Notes: generated by a model not told the origin, from the sequence alone. A stretch of 64,000 nucleotides of DNA from an uncultured Verrucomicrobiota bacterium (GCA_938003985.1 CALKWZ010000022.1:18981-82980); one strand, 5' to 3'; shown: positions 8,157 to 16,496, numbered from the stretch's first letter. Numbers and translations: made by a program.

Positions 8157-8770
8157 GCGGCGGAATAGGCGGCGCGGAAGGCGGCGAGTTCGTCGTTGAG
8201 GAAGCGCATGAGGGCCATGGAGGTCTGGGTGGCGCCGGTGATGGCGTCCACTTCGTTGGCCGCGTTGGGGGCGGGATTGGCGCCGACGAGGATGCGGCTC
8301 TCGGCCGGAGCCTCCCAGGCCACGGAGAGGCCCTTGAATTGGTCCGTGAACCACGGTTCTTCGATGCGGGCGCCGAGGCCGGGAGTTTCCTTTTGATCGA
8401 GCACCTGGACGTTCAGGACGTTCCGCAGGTCGGGCGAAAGCACGACGACGACGTCGATGCGGTCCCAAAAGCCCATGCCGCCGGCGACGAAACCGACGCC
8501 TTCCCGGCCGGGCGCGCCGCACTCGTAGACGGTGCGGCCGCCGACGGTGGCGGTCCGGAGCGCGGCGTCGACGGCCTGCTGGTAGGCCTCGGCCGAGGTG
8601 CCGGCGACGTCGAGTTGGAACGCGCGGCACAGGACGCGGTTGCGGTGCATGGCCGCGTTCTTGGCGAGCAGGCCCTGCGTGGCGTAGTTGACGACGGAAA
8701 TGCCCGTGCCGAACACGAGGCAGATGGCGGCCATGAACGACAGGACGTAGGCGGGGGATTTCTTGTTCAC
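8129..8770 (-). CDS. nqrC: Na+-NQR subunit C (FMN-carrying)
   Basis: A 213-aa protein anchored by one N-terminal helix (residues ~8-30) with a periplasmic flavin domain. DAITGATQTS carries the ApbE recognition pattern, so FMN should be linked to Thr181. The start is GTG 8770, overlapping the nqrB stop as GTGA. The protein is shorter than the Vibrio subunit. Its last residues are encoded by a tandem repeat, so its natural end may have been altered. Confidence 0.94.
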   Translation of the reverse strand: MNKKSPAYVLSFMAAICLVFGTGISVVNYATQGLLAKNAAMHRNRVLCRAFQLDVAGTSAEAYQQAVDAALRTATVGGRTVYECGAPGREGVGFVAGGMGFWDRIDVVVVLSPDLRNVLNVQVLDQKETPGLGARIEEPWFTDQFKGLSVAWEAPAESRILVGANPAPNAANEVDAITGATQTSMALMRFLNDELAAFRAAYSAAPQPLNPEP

Positions 8771-9810
8771 GCCTTCACCGCCGGTTTCTTGGGCGCCTGG
8801 AAGCGCTTGATCCAGAGGTCGAGGGAGGGCGCGAGCATGTTGCCGAGCAGGATGGCGAAGGCCACGCCGCCGGCGAAAACGGCCTTGTAGCGCAAGAATA
8901 CGATCATGGCGCCGATGAAGACGGAATAGACCCAGACGGATTCCTTCAGGCGCGGGGCGGAAATGGGATCGGTGACCATGAAGACCGCGGCGTAGAGGAA
9001 CGCGCCGGAGAAGAGCGTGAACGGCAGCGGCGGGACGGCGGCGATGCCCAGCGCGTTGCGGAGCAGCAGATTCATGCCGACCGCGCCCAGCAGCGTGCCC
9101 AGCATCAGGCGCCAGTTGGCGGTCTTGGTCCAAAGCAGATAGATGGCGCCGAGCAAAATCGCGAGCGCGCAGACTTCGCCCGCGGAGCCGGCGGCCAGCG
9201 CGCGGGCCTGGCCGGCGCGGTCGAACAGCCCGCCGATCTGGCCCGTGACGAGGTCCCAGATCCGGACCTCGAAGCCGTAGTCGCGGCGGGACCACATGGG
9301 CGTGGCGGCGGTGACGGCATCGACGACTTTCAGGCCGGGCGCGGCGAGTTCGGCGGGCAGTTCCTGGAGCGCGTCGAAACTCCAACGGGCGAACCCGCCG
9401 GGGAATCCGCGGAAGGCGGGCACGAAACGCGAGGTCATTTCGACGGGGAAGCAGACGTAGACGAACGCGCGGCCGACGACGGCGGGATTGAAGACGTTCT
9501 TGCCGAAGCCGCCGAAGACCATTTTGCCGAACACGATGCCGAAGACGACGCCGACCGCGGCGACCCAAAACGGCGTGGTCGGCGGCAGGGAAAGGCCGAA
9601 GAGCGCGGCGGTGACCCAGACCGCTTGGGAAATCTTGCCGTTTTTGGCGGGGATCATGGCCCATTCCGCCAAGAAGGCGAACGCGCAGGAGACGGCCACG
9701 AGGGCGAGCACGCGCCAGCCGAACAAATACACCGCCGCGACCGCGACCGGAATCAGCGCGTAGAGCACGCGCAGCATCATGGGTTGCTTCAGGAAGGCGG
9801 GCTTGTTCAT
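8767..9810 (-). CDS. nqrB: Na+-NQR subunit B (membrane, FMN-carrying)
   Basis: A 347-aa multi-helix subunit that forms the sodium path and binds riboflavin and covalent FMN. DAVTAATPM fits the flavinylation pattern, with Thr170 as the likely FMN site. GKMVFGGFGKNVFNPAVVGRAF and MVTDPISAPR are typical NqrB/RnfD motifs. In most bacteria nqrA precedes nqrB. Here a promoter and then rnk lie upstream, and nqrA is not in the window. Confidence 0.95.
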   Translation of the reverse strand: MNKPAFLKQPMMLRVLYALIPVAVAAVYLFGWRVLALVAVSCAFAFLAEWAMIPAKNGKISQAVWVTAALFGLSLPPTTPFWVAAVGVVFGIVFGKMVFGGFGKNVFNPAVVGRAFVYVCFPVEMTSRFVPAFRGFPGGFARWSFDALQELPAELAAPGLKVVDAVTAATPMWSRRDYGFEVRIWDLVTGQIGGLFDRAGQARALAAGSAGEVCALAILLGAIYLLWTKTANWRLMLGTLLGAVGMNLLLRNALGIAAVPPLPFTLFSGAFLYAAVFMVTDPISAPRLKESVWVYSVFIGAMIVFLRYKAVFAGGVAFAILLGNMLAPSLDLWIKRFQAPKKPAVKA

Positions 9811-9822
9811 GGAATGGAGCCG

Positions 9823-9851
9823 AAGGTATCCGAGGAATGCCTGCGGTTCAA
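9823..9851 (-). promoter_or_regulatory. Promoter of the nqrBCDEF operon
   Basis: Minus strand: TTGAAC (9846-9851), 17-nt spacer, TACCTT (9823-9828), 12 nt before the nqrB ATG. Its presence shows that the operon begins at nqrB. Confidence 0.55.
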
Positions 9852-9894
9852 GTCGGATTCGGAAAGACCGCGCGGCGCCGGCGCAAACCGCCGC

Positions 9895-10311
9895 CTACAA
9901 ATGGTAGTCGCCGGCGGCTTCGGGCTGGTACGGGATGTCCACGATCTTGATTTGGCGGGGGCCGCCGGGCGTCTGCCAGGTGATGGTGTCGCCCTTGGAA
10001 TAGCCGAGAATGGCGGTGCCGATCGGGGAGACGACCGACAGGCGGCCCCGGGCGACGTCGGCCTGCTCGGGGAAGACGAGGGTGTATTCGGAGTCTTCCC
10101 CGTTTTCGACGTCCTTGACGACCACGCGGGAGTTCATGGTGACGACGTCGGCCGGGACGGACTTGGGATCGACGACTTCGGCGATCGTCAGTTCGCGGGC
10201 CAGTTCCTTGAGGAAGGCGGCGTCGCGATGTTTGCCGGCGAGGGCTTCTTCGAGCATGAGGGTCAGGCGCTGGTGGTCTTGGCGGGTGATGAAAATCTGG
10301 CGGTTGGTCAT
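9895..10311 (-). CDS. rnk: Rnk/GreA-type RNA polymerase-binding protein
   Basis: A 138-aa protein matching the length of Rnk (regulator of nucleoside diphosphate kinase). It has a short N-terminal coiled coil (residues ~10-45) and a GreA/GreB-type C-terminal FKBP-like domain (VVVKDVENGEDSEYTLVFPEQADVARGRLSVVSPIGTAILG...). Such proteins bind RNA polymerase near the secondary channel. The coiled coil is too short to reach the active site as GreA does. A strong AAGGAGG ribosome-binding site lies 9 nt before the ATG. It follows kdsD by 29 nt and is probably co-transcribed with it. Confidence 0.88.
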   Translation of the reverse strand: MTNRQIFITRQDHQRLTLMLEEALAGKHRDAAFLKELARELTIAEVVDPKSVPADVVTMNSRVVVKDVENGEDSEYTLVFPEQADVARGRLSVVSPIGTAILGYSKGDTITWQTPGGPRQIKIVDIPYQPEAAGDYHL

Positions 10312-10340
10312 GGGGGACCTCCTTTCGAGGCGGGGGCGGG

Positions 10341-11324
10341 TTACAGGATCTTGAACTTGGGCAGATCCTGGATGTCGATCATGCCGGCGAGGGTGCCGTC
10401 GGCGTTCAGGACGACGAGGTCGTCGAAACGGTGTTTCTGGAAGATGGCCAGGGCGTCGGCGGCGAGGCGGCCGGAGAGGACCGACGAGGGGCTCTTCGTC
10501 ATGAGATCGGCGACGGGCCGGGTCTGGACGTCGGTGGCGCCGCCGGCGAGGTAGCGGCGCAGGTCGCCGTCGGTGAAGAGGCCGACGACGCGGCGGGTGG
10601 CGTCCACGACGGCAACGGCGCCGGCCTGGACCTTGGTCATGGCGATGACGGCGGCGCCGACGGTGGCGGATACGGGGACGGACGCGAGGCGGTCGCCGGT
10701 GCGCATGATGTCGTCCACCTTCAGCAGGAGGGCGCGGCCGATGGCGCCGCCGGGATGGAAGGCGGCGTATTCCTCGCGGGTGAGGCCGCGGGCTTCGAGG
10801 AGCGCGATGGCCAGCGCGTCGCCGATGGCCAGCGCGACCGTGGTGGACGCGGTGGGCACGAGATTGAACGGGCAGGCCTCGCGCTCCACGGAAGCGTCGA
10901 GTACGACGTCCGAATGCTTGGCGAGGGTGGAAGCCGGGTCGCCGGTGAGGGCGACGATGCGCACGCCGGTACGCTTGAGGATGGGCAGCAGATTGACGAG
11001 CTCGTCCGACTCGCCGGAATAGGACAGCGCGAGGACGGCGTCTTCGGCCTGCAGCAGGCCGAGATCGCCGTGCATGGCCTCGGAGGGATGCAGGACGTTG
11101 GCGGGGGCGCCGGTGCTGGTAAGGGTGGCGGCGATCTTCTGGCCGATGTGGAAGGATTTGCCGACGCCGGTGACGATGATCTTGCCGCCGCCGGCGAGGG
11201 TGGCCTGGAGCGCCTCGACCGCGGCGTCGAACGCGCCGTCGAGCCGCTCGCGGGTGCGCCGCAGGGCGGCGATCTCGACGTCGAAGACGGCCTGGGCCTT
11301 GGCCAGATGGGAAGTCGCGCTCAT
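10341..11324 (-). CDS. kdsD: D-arabinose-5-phosphate isomerase (KdsD/KpsF)
   Basis: Converts ribulose-5-phosphate to arabinose-5-phosphate, the first step toward Kdo of lipopolysaccharide. The 327-aa protein has an N-terminal SIS domain (residues ~40-180: VTGVGKSFHIGQKIAATLTSTG, HPSEAMHGDLG, SYSGESDE) and two C-terminal CBS domains (DDIMRTGDRL..., DLMTKSPSSV...). Length and order match the family. Its presence implies an outer membrane with Kdo. A promoter lies 6 nt upstream, so the mRNA is probably leaderless. Confidence 0.95.
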   Translation of the reverse strand: MSATSHLAKAQAVFDVEIAALRRTRERLDGAFDAAVEALQATLAGGGKIIVTGVGKSFHIGQKIAATLTSTGAPANVLHPSEAMHGDLGLLQAEDAVLALSYSGESDELVNLLPILKRTGVRIVALTGDPASTLAKHSDVVLDASVEREACPFNLVPTASTTVALAIGDALAIALLEARGLTREEYAAFHPGGAIGRALLLKVDDIMRTGDRLASVPVSATVGAAVIAMTKVQAGAVAVVDATRRVVGLFTDGDLRRYLAGGATDVQTRPVADLMTKSPSSVLSGRLAADALAIFQKHRFDDLVVLNADGTLAGMIDIQDLPKFKIL

Positions 11325-11330
11325 GGAAGG

Positions 11331-11359
11331 AATCTAGCGGAAACGGCCGGCCAGGGCAA
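11331..11359 (-). promoter_or_regulatory. Promoter of kdsD-rnk
   Basis: Minus strand: TTGCCC (11354-11359), 17-nt spacer, TAGATT (11331-11336), 6 nt from the ATG. Confidence 0.65.
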
Positions 11360-11410
11360 GCCTTCCCCGGCCCGGAAAACGACCGGGAAACCGGCGGGGC
11401 TGAAAATCCG

Positions 11411-12667
11411 TCAGACGCGGATCTGGCCGTTGCCCTGGACGACGAACTTGTAGGTGGTGAGTTCTTCGAGGCCCATCGGGCCGCGGGCGTGGAGCTTGTC
11501 GGTGGAGATGCCGATTTCGGCGCCCATGCCGAATTCGCCGCCGTCGGTGAACCGGGTGGAGGCGTTGGCGTAGACGCAGGCGGAATCGACCTCGTCGAGG
11601 AACTTCTCCTGGGCCTTTTTGTCGGCGGACAGGATCACGTCGGAATGGTGCGAGCCGTGGCGGTTGATCCAGGCGATGGCAGCGGCGAGCGAAGGCACGA
11701 CGCCGACGGTCAGGATGAGATCGAGGTATTCCTCGTCCCAGTCCGCGGCGGCCGCGGGCTTGAGGGCGGGGACGATCGCGCGCGCGGCGTCGTCGCCGCG
11801 CAGCTCGACGCGCTTGGCGGCCATGAGGGCGGCCAGCCGGGGCAGGAACGTCGCGGCGATCTTTTCGTGGACGAGCACTTTTTCCAGCGCGTTGCAGACG
11901 CCGGGGCGGCTGCACTTGGCGTTTTCGACGATGGCGAGGGCCTGGTCCAGGTCGGCGGCTTCGTCGACGTAGGCGTAGCAGACGCCCTTGTAGTGCTTGA
12001 TGACGGGGACGTAGGCCTGCTCGGTGACGGCGCGGATGAGTTTTTCGCCGCCGCGGGGAATGACGAGGTCCACGCGGCCTTCGAGCTGGACGAGCTCGCG
12101 CACGGCGTCGTGGTCGGTGGTGGTGATCAGCTGGATGGAATCCGCGGGCAGGCCCTTGCGGGTGCCGCCGGCCTGGAGGACGTCCACGAGCGCCTTGTTG
12201 GATTCGAGGGCTTCCTTGCCGCCGCGCAGGATGACGGCGTTGGAGGTCTTGAAGCAGAGGGCGGCGGCGTCCACGGCGACGTTGGGGCGGGACTCGAAGA
12301 TGATGCCGATGACGCCGATGGGAACGCGGACCTTGTGGATGACGAGGCCGTTGGGGCGGATCCAACGGGAAATCTTCTGGCCGACGGGGTCTTTGAGGCC
12401 GACGAGGGCGCGGACGCCGTTGATCATGGCGTCCATGCGCTTGTCGGTCAGCAGGAGGCGGTCGAGCAGGGCGTCGGAGAGGCCGGCGGCGCGGCCGGCG
12501 GCCATGTCGCGGGCGTTGGCTTCCTTGATCTGGTCGCGGCCGGCGTCGAGCGCTTCCGCCATGGCCTCGAGGATGAGGTTCTTGCGGCGCGAGCCCAAGG
12601 TGGCCAGCTGGCGGGCGGCGGCGACGGCGCGGTCGCCCATGTCGATCATGGTTTCGTGCAGGGTCAT
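11411..12667 (-). CDS. proA: Gamma-glutamyl phosphate reductase (proline biosynthesis)
   Basis: Second proline enzyme: reduces glutamyl-5-phosphate with NADPH to the semialdehyde. The 418-aa length matches ProA. Motifs include VPIGVIGIIFESRPNV, LRGGKEALESN, the catalytic cysteine in SRPGVCNALEKVLVHE and the C-terminal ARGPMGLEELTTYKFVVQGNGQ. ATG 12667 fits the family start (MTLHETMIDMGDRAVAAAR). Upstream lie heptad repeats and the four-helix gene, which separates it from proB. No promoter of its own was seen. Confidence 0.95.
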   Translation of the reverse strand: MTLHETMIDMGDRAVAAARQLATLGSRRKNLILEAMAEALDAGRDQIKEANARDMAAGRAAGLSDALLDRLLLTDKRMDAMINGVRALVGLKDPVGQKISRWIRPNGLVIHKVRVPIGVIGIIFESRPNVAVDAAALCFKTSNAVILRGGKEALESNKALVDVLQAGGTRKGLPADSIQLITTTDHDAVRELVQLEGRVDLVIPRGGEKLIRAVTEQAYVPVIKHYKGVCYAYVDEAADLDQALAIVENAKCSRPGVCNALEKVLVHEKIAATFLPRLAALMAAKRVELRGDDAARAIVPALKPAAAADWDEEYLDLILTVGVVPSLAAAIAWINRHGSHHSDVILSADKKAQEKFLDEVDSACVYANASTRFTDGGEFGMGAEIGISTDKLHARGPMGLEELTTYKFVVQGNGQIRV

Positions 12668-12680
12668 GGCTGTTCCATAG

Positions 12681-12733
12681 AGTTCACGGTTCACAGTTCA
12701 CGGTTCACGGTTGGAAGTCAAGAGTCCTGAGGG
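12681..12733. repeat. Heptad repeat, left inverted copy flanking the four-helix gene
   Basis: Tandem 7-nt units of the GTTCACG type (GTTCACG, GTTCACA, GTTCACG, GTTCACG). Positions 12689-12710 match 13167-13188 as an inverted repeat with 21 of 22 bases identical. The inner end encodes the last residues of the four-helix protein. Confidence 0.85.
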
Positions 12734-13149
12734 GGCGGCGGGGCCGGAAGTTTAACTTTGCGGGCCATTGAGATCGCCCGGGCGGTTTCATATTTGCGCA
12801 GATAGTTGATGAATCCGCGCATGGTTGCGCGGGTGCTACGGGCTTGTTCGTAGGCGGCCTTGAACTCCGCAGGGGACAGATAGGCCTCGTCCAGCGCCAG
12901 ATGCAATTCGCTTTGGACTTCCGAGCAGGAGCGTTTGGCATAGCGCAGGAAACGGATGAACTCGACGTTGGTCTCGGAATCGAAACCTTCGGCGACGTTG
13001 TGCATGGCGGATCCGGCCGCGGCCCGAATTTGGTTTCTCAGCTCTTGGTCTTTGGCAAAAGAGGGCTTTTGGGTCAGGCGATAGACCATGCGGGTCAGTT
13101 CCCGGGCCCGTTGCCAAGCTTCGACGTCTTCAAACCGTTCGATTTTCAT
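12718..13149 (-). CDS. Four-helix-bundle protein (S23 / 23S rRNA intervening-sequence family)
   Basis: A 143-aa all-helical protein with the family motifs FEDVEAWQRARELTRMVYRLT, the middle motif LRNQIRAAAGSAMHNVAEGF, and FIRFLRYAKRSCSEVQSELHLALD. The family was first seen in insertions within 23S rRNA genes but is also scattered elsewhere in genomes. Its molecular role is unknown; related proteins form pentamers. Here it sits between proB and proA in the same orientation, enclosed by 22-bp inverted repeats. The C-terminal tail APPPPQDS runs into the left repeat. Confidence 0.93.
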   Translation of the reverse strand: MKIERFEDVEAWQRARELTRMVYRLTQKPSFAKDQELRNQIRAAAGSAMHNVAEGFDSETNVEFIRFLRYAKRSCSEVQSELHLALDEAYLSPAEFKAAYEQARSTRATMRGFINYLRKYETARAISMARKVKLPAPPPPQDS

Positions 13150-13150
13150 G

Positions 13151-13190
13151 GTTCCTCAACCTTGAACCGTGAACCTTGAACTGTGAACTC
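13151..13190. repeat. Heptad repeat, right inverted copy flanking the four-helix gene
   Basis: Units CTTGAAC, CGTGAAC, CTTGAAC, TGTGAAC lie between the proB stop (13191) and the ATG of the four-helix gene (13149). They are the reverse complement of the units at 12681-12715. Confidence 0.85.
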
Positions 13191-14333
13191 CTACACAACG
13201 ACGAGGTTGTCCCGGTGAATCACTTCGCCGGGGGCTTCGGCGCCGAGGAGTTCGCGGATCTTTTCGGTTTTCAGGCCTTTGAGCAGGCGGGTTTCGGCGC
13301 TGGAATATTCCGAGAGGCCCTGGGCGATGCGCTGGCCGGCGAGATCGAGGACTTCGACGAGATCGCCGGGGGCGAAATCGCCGGCGACGTCGCGGACGCC
13401 GACGGGCAGGAGACTCTTGCCGCGCTTGAGCAGGGCGTCGCGGGCGCCGTCGTCGACGACGATGCGGCCGTGGGGATGGTGGAAGAAGGCGACCCAGCGC
13501 CGGCGGTGGTTGAGGCCGCCGTTGGCGTCCTCGGAGCCGGCGGCGGGGATGAGCGTGCCGACGTTCTCGCCGGCGACGATTTTCTGCAGGATGCCGTCTT
13601 TGCGGCCGTTGGCGATGACGACGACGGTGCCCATGCGGGCGGCTTCGGCGGCGGAGGTCAGCTTGCTGGCCATGCCGCCGGTGGAGAAGACGCTGCCTTT
13701 GCCCTTGGTGTGGGAGAGGGTATCGGCGGTGACGTCGGCCAGGAAGGGCACGCGGCGGCTGCGGCCCTTGGCGTCGGTGGCGTGGAAGCCGTCGACGGTG
13801 GTCAGCAGCACGAGCAGGTCGGCTTCGAGCAGCATCGCGGAGCGGGAACCGAGCGCGTCGTTGTCGCCGAACTTGATCTCGTCGACGGAGACGACGTCGT
13901 TTTCGTTGATGATGGGGACGACGCCGCTTTCGAGGAGCTTGAGGAGCGTGTTGCGGGCGTTGAGGTGGCGCCGGCGGTGCTCGAGGTCGTCGTGGGTCAG
14001 CAGGACCTGGCCGATGCGGCATTTCTTGCGGGCGAAGAGCTTGTCGTAGGCGGCCATGAGGCGCGACTGGCCGACGGCGGCGGCCATCTGGAGGCTGGGC
14101 AGATCCTCGGGCTTCTTCTTCATGCCCAGCGCCTGCAGGCCGCAGGCGATGGCGCCGGACGAGACGACGACGACCTCGCGGCCCTCGCGGCGCAGGGCGG
14201 CGAGGCCATCGACCAGGGCGGCCATGCGGCGGGCGTCGGGACGGCCGTCGCGCTGCACGAGCACGCGGCTGCCGATCTTCACGACGACGCGCCGGGAAGC
14301 CGCCAGTTTTTTCCTTGCCGAAAGATGGGGCAT
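13191..14333 (-). CDS. proB: Glutamate 5-kinase (proline biosynthesis)
   Basis: First proline enzyme: phosphorylates glutamate. The 380-aa protein has an amino-acid kinase domain (VVVKIGSRVLVQRDG at the start, VVSSGAIACGLQALG, INENDVVSVDEIKFGDNDALGS, FSTGGMASKLTSAAEAARMG). A C-terminal PUA domain spans about residues 280-370 (GRIVVDDGARDALLKRGKSLLPVGV...GLSEYSSAE). This is the long E. coli-type form. A promoter-like sequence lies 10 nt upstream. Confidence 0.96.
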   Translation of the reverse strand: MPHLSARKKLAASRRVVVKIGSRVLVQRDGRPDARRMAALVDGLAALRREGREVVVVSSGAIACGLQALGMKKKPEDLPSLQMAAAVGQSRLMAAYDKLFARKKCRIGQVLLTHDDLEHRRRHLNARNTLLKLLESGVVPIINENDVVSVDEIKFGDNDALGSRSAMLLEADLLVLLTTVDGFHATDAKGRSRRVPFLADVTADTLSHTKGKGSVFSTGGMASKLTSAAEAARMGTVVVIANGRKDGILQKIVAGENVGTLIPAAGSEDANGGLNHRRRWVAFFHHPHGRIVVDDGARDALLKRGKSLLPVGVRDVAGDFAPGDLVEVLDLAGQRIAQGLSEYSSAETRLLKGLKTEKIRELLGAEAPGEVIHRDNLVVV

Positions 14334-14343
14334 GACGGGGGGC

Positions 14344-14371
14344 AGTCTGCCAAAAGGCCGCCGGAATGCAA
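14344..14371 (-). promoter_or_regulatory. Promoter of proB
   Basis: Minus strand: TTGCAT (14366-14371), 16-nt spacer, CAGACT (14344-14349), 10 nt before ATG 14333. Confidence 0.45.
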
Positions 14372-14410
14372 AGCGCCGAAAACGCCCGCGCCGTCGGCGC
14401 GGTTCGGGAT

Positions 14411-14439
14411 TTGACAGCGGCGGGGCGGGGAGGGAGAGT
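14411..14439 (+). promoter_or_regulatory. Promoter of the radical SAM gene
   Basis: TTGACA (14411-14416), 17-nt spacer, GAGAGT (14434-14439), 7 nt before the GTG start. The consensus -35 and short gap point to a leaderless mRNA. Confidence 0.6.
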
Positions 14440-14446
14440 AGGCGGC

Positions 14447-15388
14447 GTGAATTCGGAAGTCCAATATCGCTATCTGTTCGGGCCGGTGCCGTCCCGGCGG
14501 CTGGGGCTGTCGCTGGGCGTGGACCTGAATCCGGCGAAGGTCTGCACGGAGAACTGCGTGTTCTGCCAGGTGGGGCGCACGACGGACCTGACGCTGGAAC
14601 GCAAGGAGTGGGTGCCGACGGCGGACGTCCTCGCGGAGTTCGACCGCTGGGTTGCGGCGGGGAACCGGACGGACGTCGTCACGCTGTCGGGCTCGGGCGA
14701 GCCGACGATGCATGCCCGGTTCGGCGACGTGCTGCGCCACGTGAAGGCGCGGGGCCGGTTCAAGACCGCGATCCTGAGCAACGGCACGCTGATGTTCCTG
14801 CCGGAGGTCCGGCGCGACGCTGCGGAAGCGGACGTGGTCAAGGTGACCCTGAGCGCCTGGGACGAAGAGTCGTTCCGGAAGATCCATCGCCCGGCGGAAG
14901 GCGCGACGTTCGCGCGGCTGCTGGAGGGCGAGCGGGCGCTGCGCGCCGAATTCCGCGGCCAGCTGTGGGTCGAGGTGATGCTGCTGCCGGGCTACAACGA
15001 CGCGCCGGAGCAGGTGCGGGCGATCGCGGAATTGGCGAAATCGCTGCGGCCGGACGCGGTGCACCTGAACACGACGACGCGGCCGGCGCTGGCGGGCGTG
15101 GAAGTGCCGCGGCTGCCGGAGGCCTGGCTGCGCACGGTGGCGCCGTGGTTTTCGCCGCCGGCGGAAATCCCGGTCTTCGCCGGCCGGGCGAAAACGCCGG
15201 AAGCGACGTCGGACGCGGAATGGCTGGAGTTGCTGGCGCGGCATCCGATCGCGCTGGACGCGCTGGCGACGGCGTGCGGCGCGGACGTGCCGGCGCTGGA
15301 GCGGCGGCTGGCGCCGCTGGTCGCGGCGGGCAAGCTGGCCGTGGAAGAACACCACGGCGTACGCATGGTGCGGGTGGCCGGGGCATGA
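14447..15388 (+). CDS. Radical SAM protein, COG0731 type
   Basis: A 313-aa enzyme with the [4Fe-4S]/SAM motif CTENCVFC (Cys-X3-Cys-X2-Cys) near residue 30, preceded by FGPVPSRRLGLSLGVDL, the hallmark of this family. LSGSGEPTMH is the GGE-like SAM-binding motif. COG0731 is related to wyosine synthetases, but bacterial members have no assigned reaction. The C-terminal ~70 residues look like a small helical DNA- or RNA-binding domain. GTG 14447 is the start supported by the promoter. The stop overlaps the acylphosphatase start (ATGA). Confidence 0.85.
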   Translation: MNSEVQYRYLFGPVPSRRLGLSLGVDLNPAKVCTENCVFCQVGRTTDLTLERKEWVPTADVLAEFDRWVAAGNRTDVVTLSGSGEPTMHARFGDVLRHVKARGRFKTAILSNGTLMFLPEVRRDAAEADVVKVTLSAWDEESFRKIHRPAEGATFARLLEGERALRAEFRGQLWVEVMLLPGYNDAPEQVRAIAELAKSLRPDAVHLNTTTRPALAGVEVPRLPEAWLRTVAPWFSPPAEIPVFAGRAKTPEATSDAEWLELLARHPIALDALATACGADVPALERRLAPLVAAGKLAVEEHHGVRMVRVAGA

Positions 15389-15663
15389 GCGGCGAATGGC
15401 GCCAAGTCCGCGTGCGCTACGAGGGGGAAGTCCAGGGCGTGGGTTTCCGCTACGTGGCGCGCAACCTCGCGAACGCGCTGGGGGTGAGCGGCGGCGTGGA
15501 AAACCTCAACGACGGCGCGGTGCAACTGGTGGCGGAAGGTCCCGAAGACGTGCTCCGGCGCCTGCTGTTGCAGATCCGCACCTCGCGCCTGGGGCCGAAC
15601 ATCGCCTCCGAAAAAACCGAATGGCGCGCGGCGCAGGGGCTGGGCGGGTTCTATTACCGCTAG
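15385..15663 (+). CDS. acyP: Acylphosphatase
   Basis: A 92-aa protein of the standard acylphosphatase size and fold. It hydrolyses carboxyl-phosphate bonds such as acetyl phosphate. The active-site loop VQGVGFR holds the catalytic Arg, and GGVENLNDG holds the catalytic Asn. It is translationally coupled to the radical SAM gene (ATGA overlap). It ends tail-to-tail with dapF, sharing 4 nt. Confidence 0.95.
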   Translation: MSGEWRQVRVRYEGEVQGVGFRYVARNLANALGVSGGVENLNDGAVQLVAEGPEDVLRRLLLQIRTSRLGPNIASEKTEWRAAQGLGGFYYR

Positions 15664-16445
15664 GGGATCGTCCCGCGGAACGCATGTTCGGCGGGGCCGG
15701 TGAGGGTCAGGGGGGCGAGGCCGACTTCCAGTTCGTCGCCGCCGGCGGCGCGGACGCGCACGGGGCCGCGGACGAGGCCGAGTTTTTCCGCGACGAGGGC
15801 GGCGGCGAGGATGCCGGTGCCGCAGGCGAGGGTTTCGCCTTCGACGCCGCGCTCGTAGGTGCGGATGGCGAGGGAGTCCGGGCCGAGAATTTGGATGAAA
15901 TCGGCGTTGGTACCGGCGGGGGCGAAGAGCGCATGGCGACGGATGAATGCGCCGAGGGTCGGGACGTCCACCGCGGCGAGGTCGTCCACGACGGCGACGG
16001 CATGGGGTACGCCGGTGTTGACGAACTGAAGGGGGAGAGGCCGGTTTTGCCATTCGACGGACAAGTTCAACCGCCAGTCCTTGGCCGGGGGGAGGTGCAG
16101 GCGGACGAGGGGCGGGGCCAGGATTTCGGCACGGACGAGACCGGCGCGGGTCTCGATGCGCATGTCGGCGGGGGCGGCGCCGATTTCGTGGGCCAGGCGG
16201 GCGATGCAGCGCGCGCCGTTGCCGCACAAATCGGCCTCCGAGCCGTCGGGATTGAAGAACCGCATGCGGAAATCGGCGGCGGCGGAGGGCTGGATCAACA
16301 GCAGGCCATCGGACCCGATGCCGCGCTTCCGGTCGCAAAGCCCTGCGCGGAAGGCGATATCGTCGACCGGAAAGCCGCCGCCGCGATCGTCCGCGAGGAT
16401 GAAATCGTTGCCGGCGCCGTGCATTTTCCAGAAAGGAATGGCCAT
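15660..16445 (-). CDS. dapF: Diaminopimelate epimerase
   Basis: Makes meso-diaminopimelate for peptidoglycan and lysine. About 261 aa. Both catalytic cysteines are in place: LCGNGARCIA (first) and TLACGTGILAA (second). HGAGNDFIL near the N-terminus is the family signature. Two ATGs lie close together at 16451 and 16445. The -10 box at 16453-16458 favours 16445 as the leaderless start. Possession of DapF implies DAP-type peptidoglycan. Confidence 0.96.
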   Translation of the reverse strand: MAIPFWKMHGAGNDFILADDRGGGFPVDDIAFRAGLCDRKRGIGSDGLLLIQPSAAADFRMRFFNPDGSEADLCGNGARCIARLAHEIGAAPADMRIETRAGLVRAEILAPPLVRLHLPPAKDWRLNLSVEWQNRPLPLQFVNTGVPHAVAVVDDLAAVDVPTLGAFIRRHALFAPAGTNADFIQILGPDSLAIRTYERGVEGETLACGTGILAAALVAEKLGLVRGPVRVRAAGGDELEVGLAPLTLTGPAEHAFRGTIP

Positions 16446-16452
16446 AGACATC

Positions 16453-16481
16453 ACCTTGCCACTTGGCCGGCCGGAAGGCAA
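16453..16481 (-). promoter_or_regulatory. Promoter of dapF
   Basis: Minus strand: TTGCCT (16476-16481), 17-nt spacer, CAAGGT (16453-16458), 7 nt before ATG 16445. Divergent from the trkA promoter, 15 nt away. Confidence 0.5.
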
Positions 16482-16496
16482 GGGCGGGGCTTGTTC

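Noticed and set aside
5794..9810. RNF complex instead of NQR
   Set aside because: RnfB and RnfC are absent. The last gene has the NqrF layout (2Fe-2S plus FAD/NADH domains), and NqrB/NqrC carry NQR-type order.
12681..13190. CRISPR array suspected from repeated GTTCAC units
   Set aside because: Units are contiguous heptads without spacers, and no cas genes are present.
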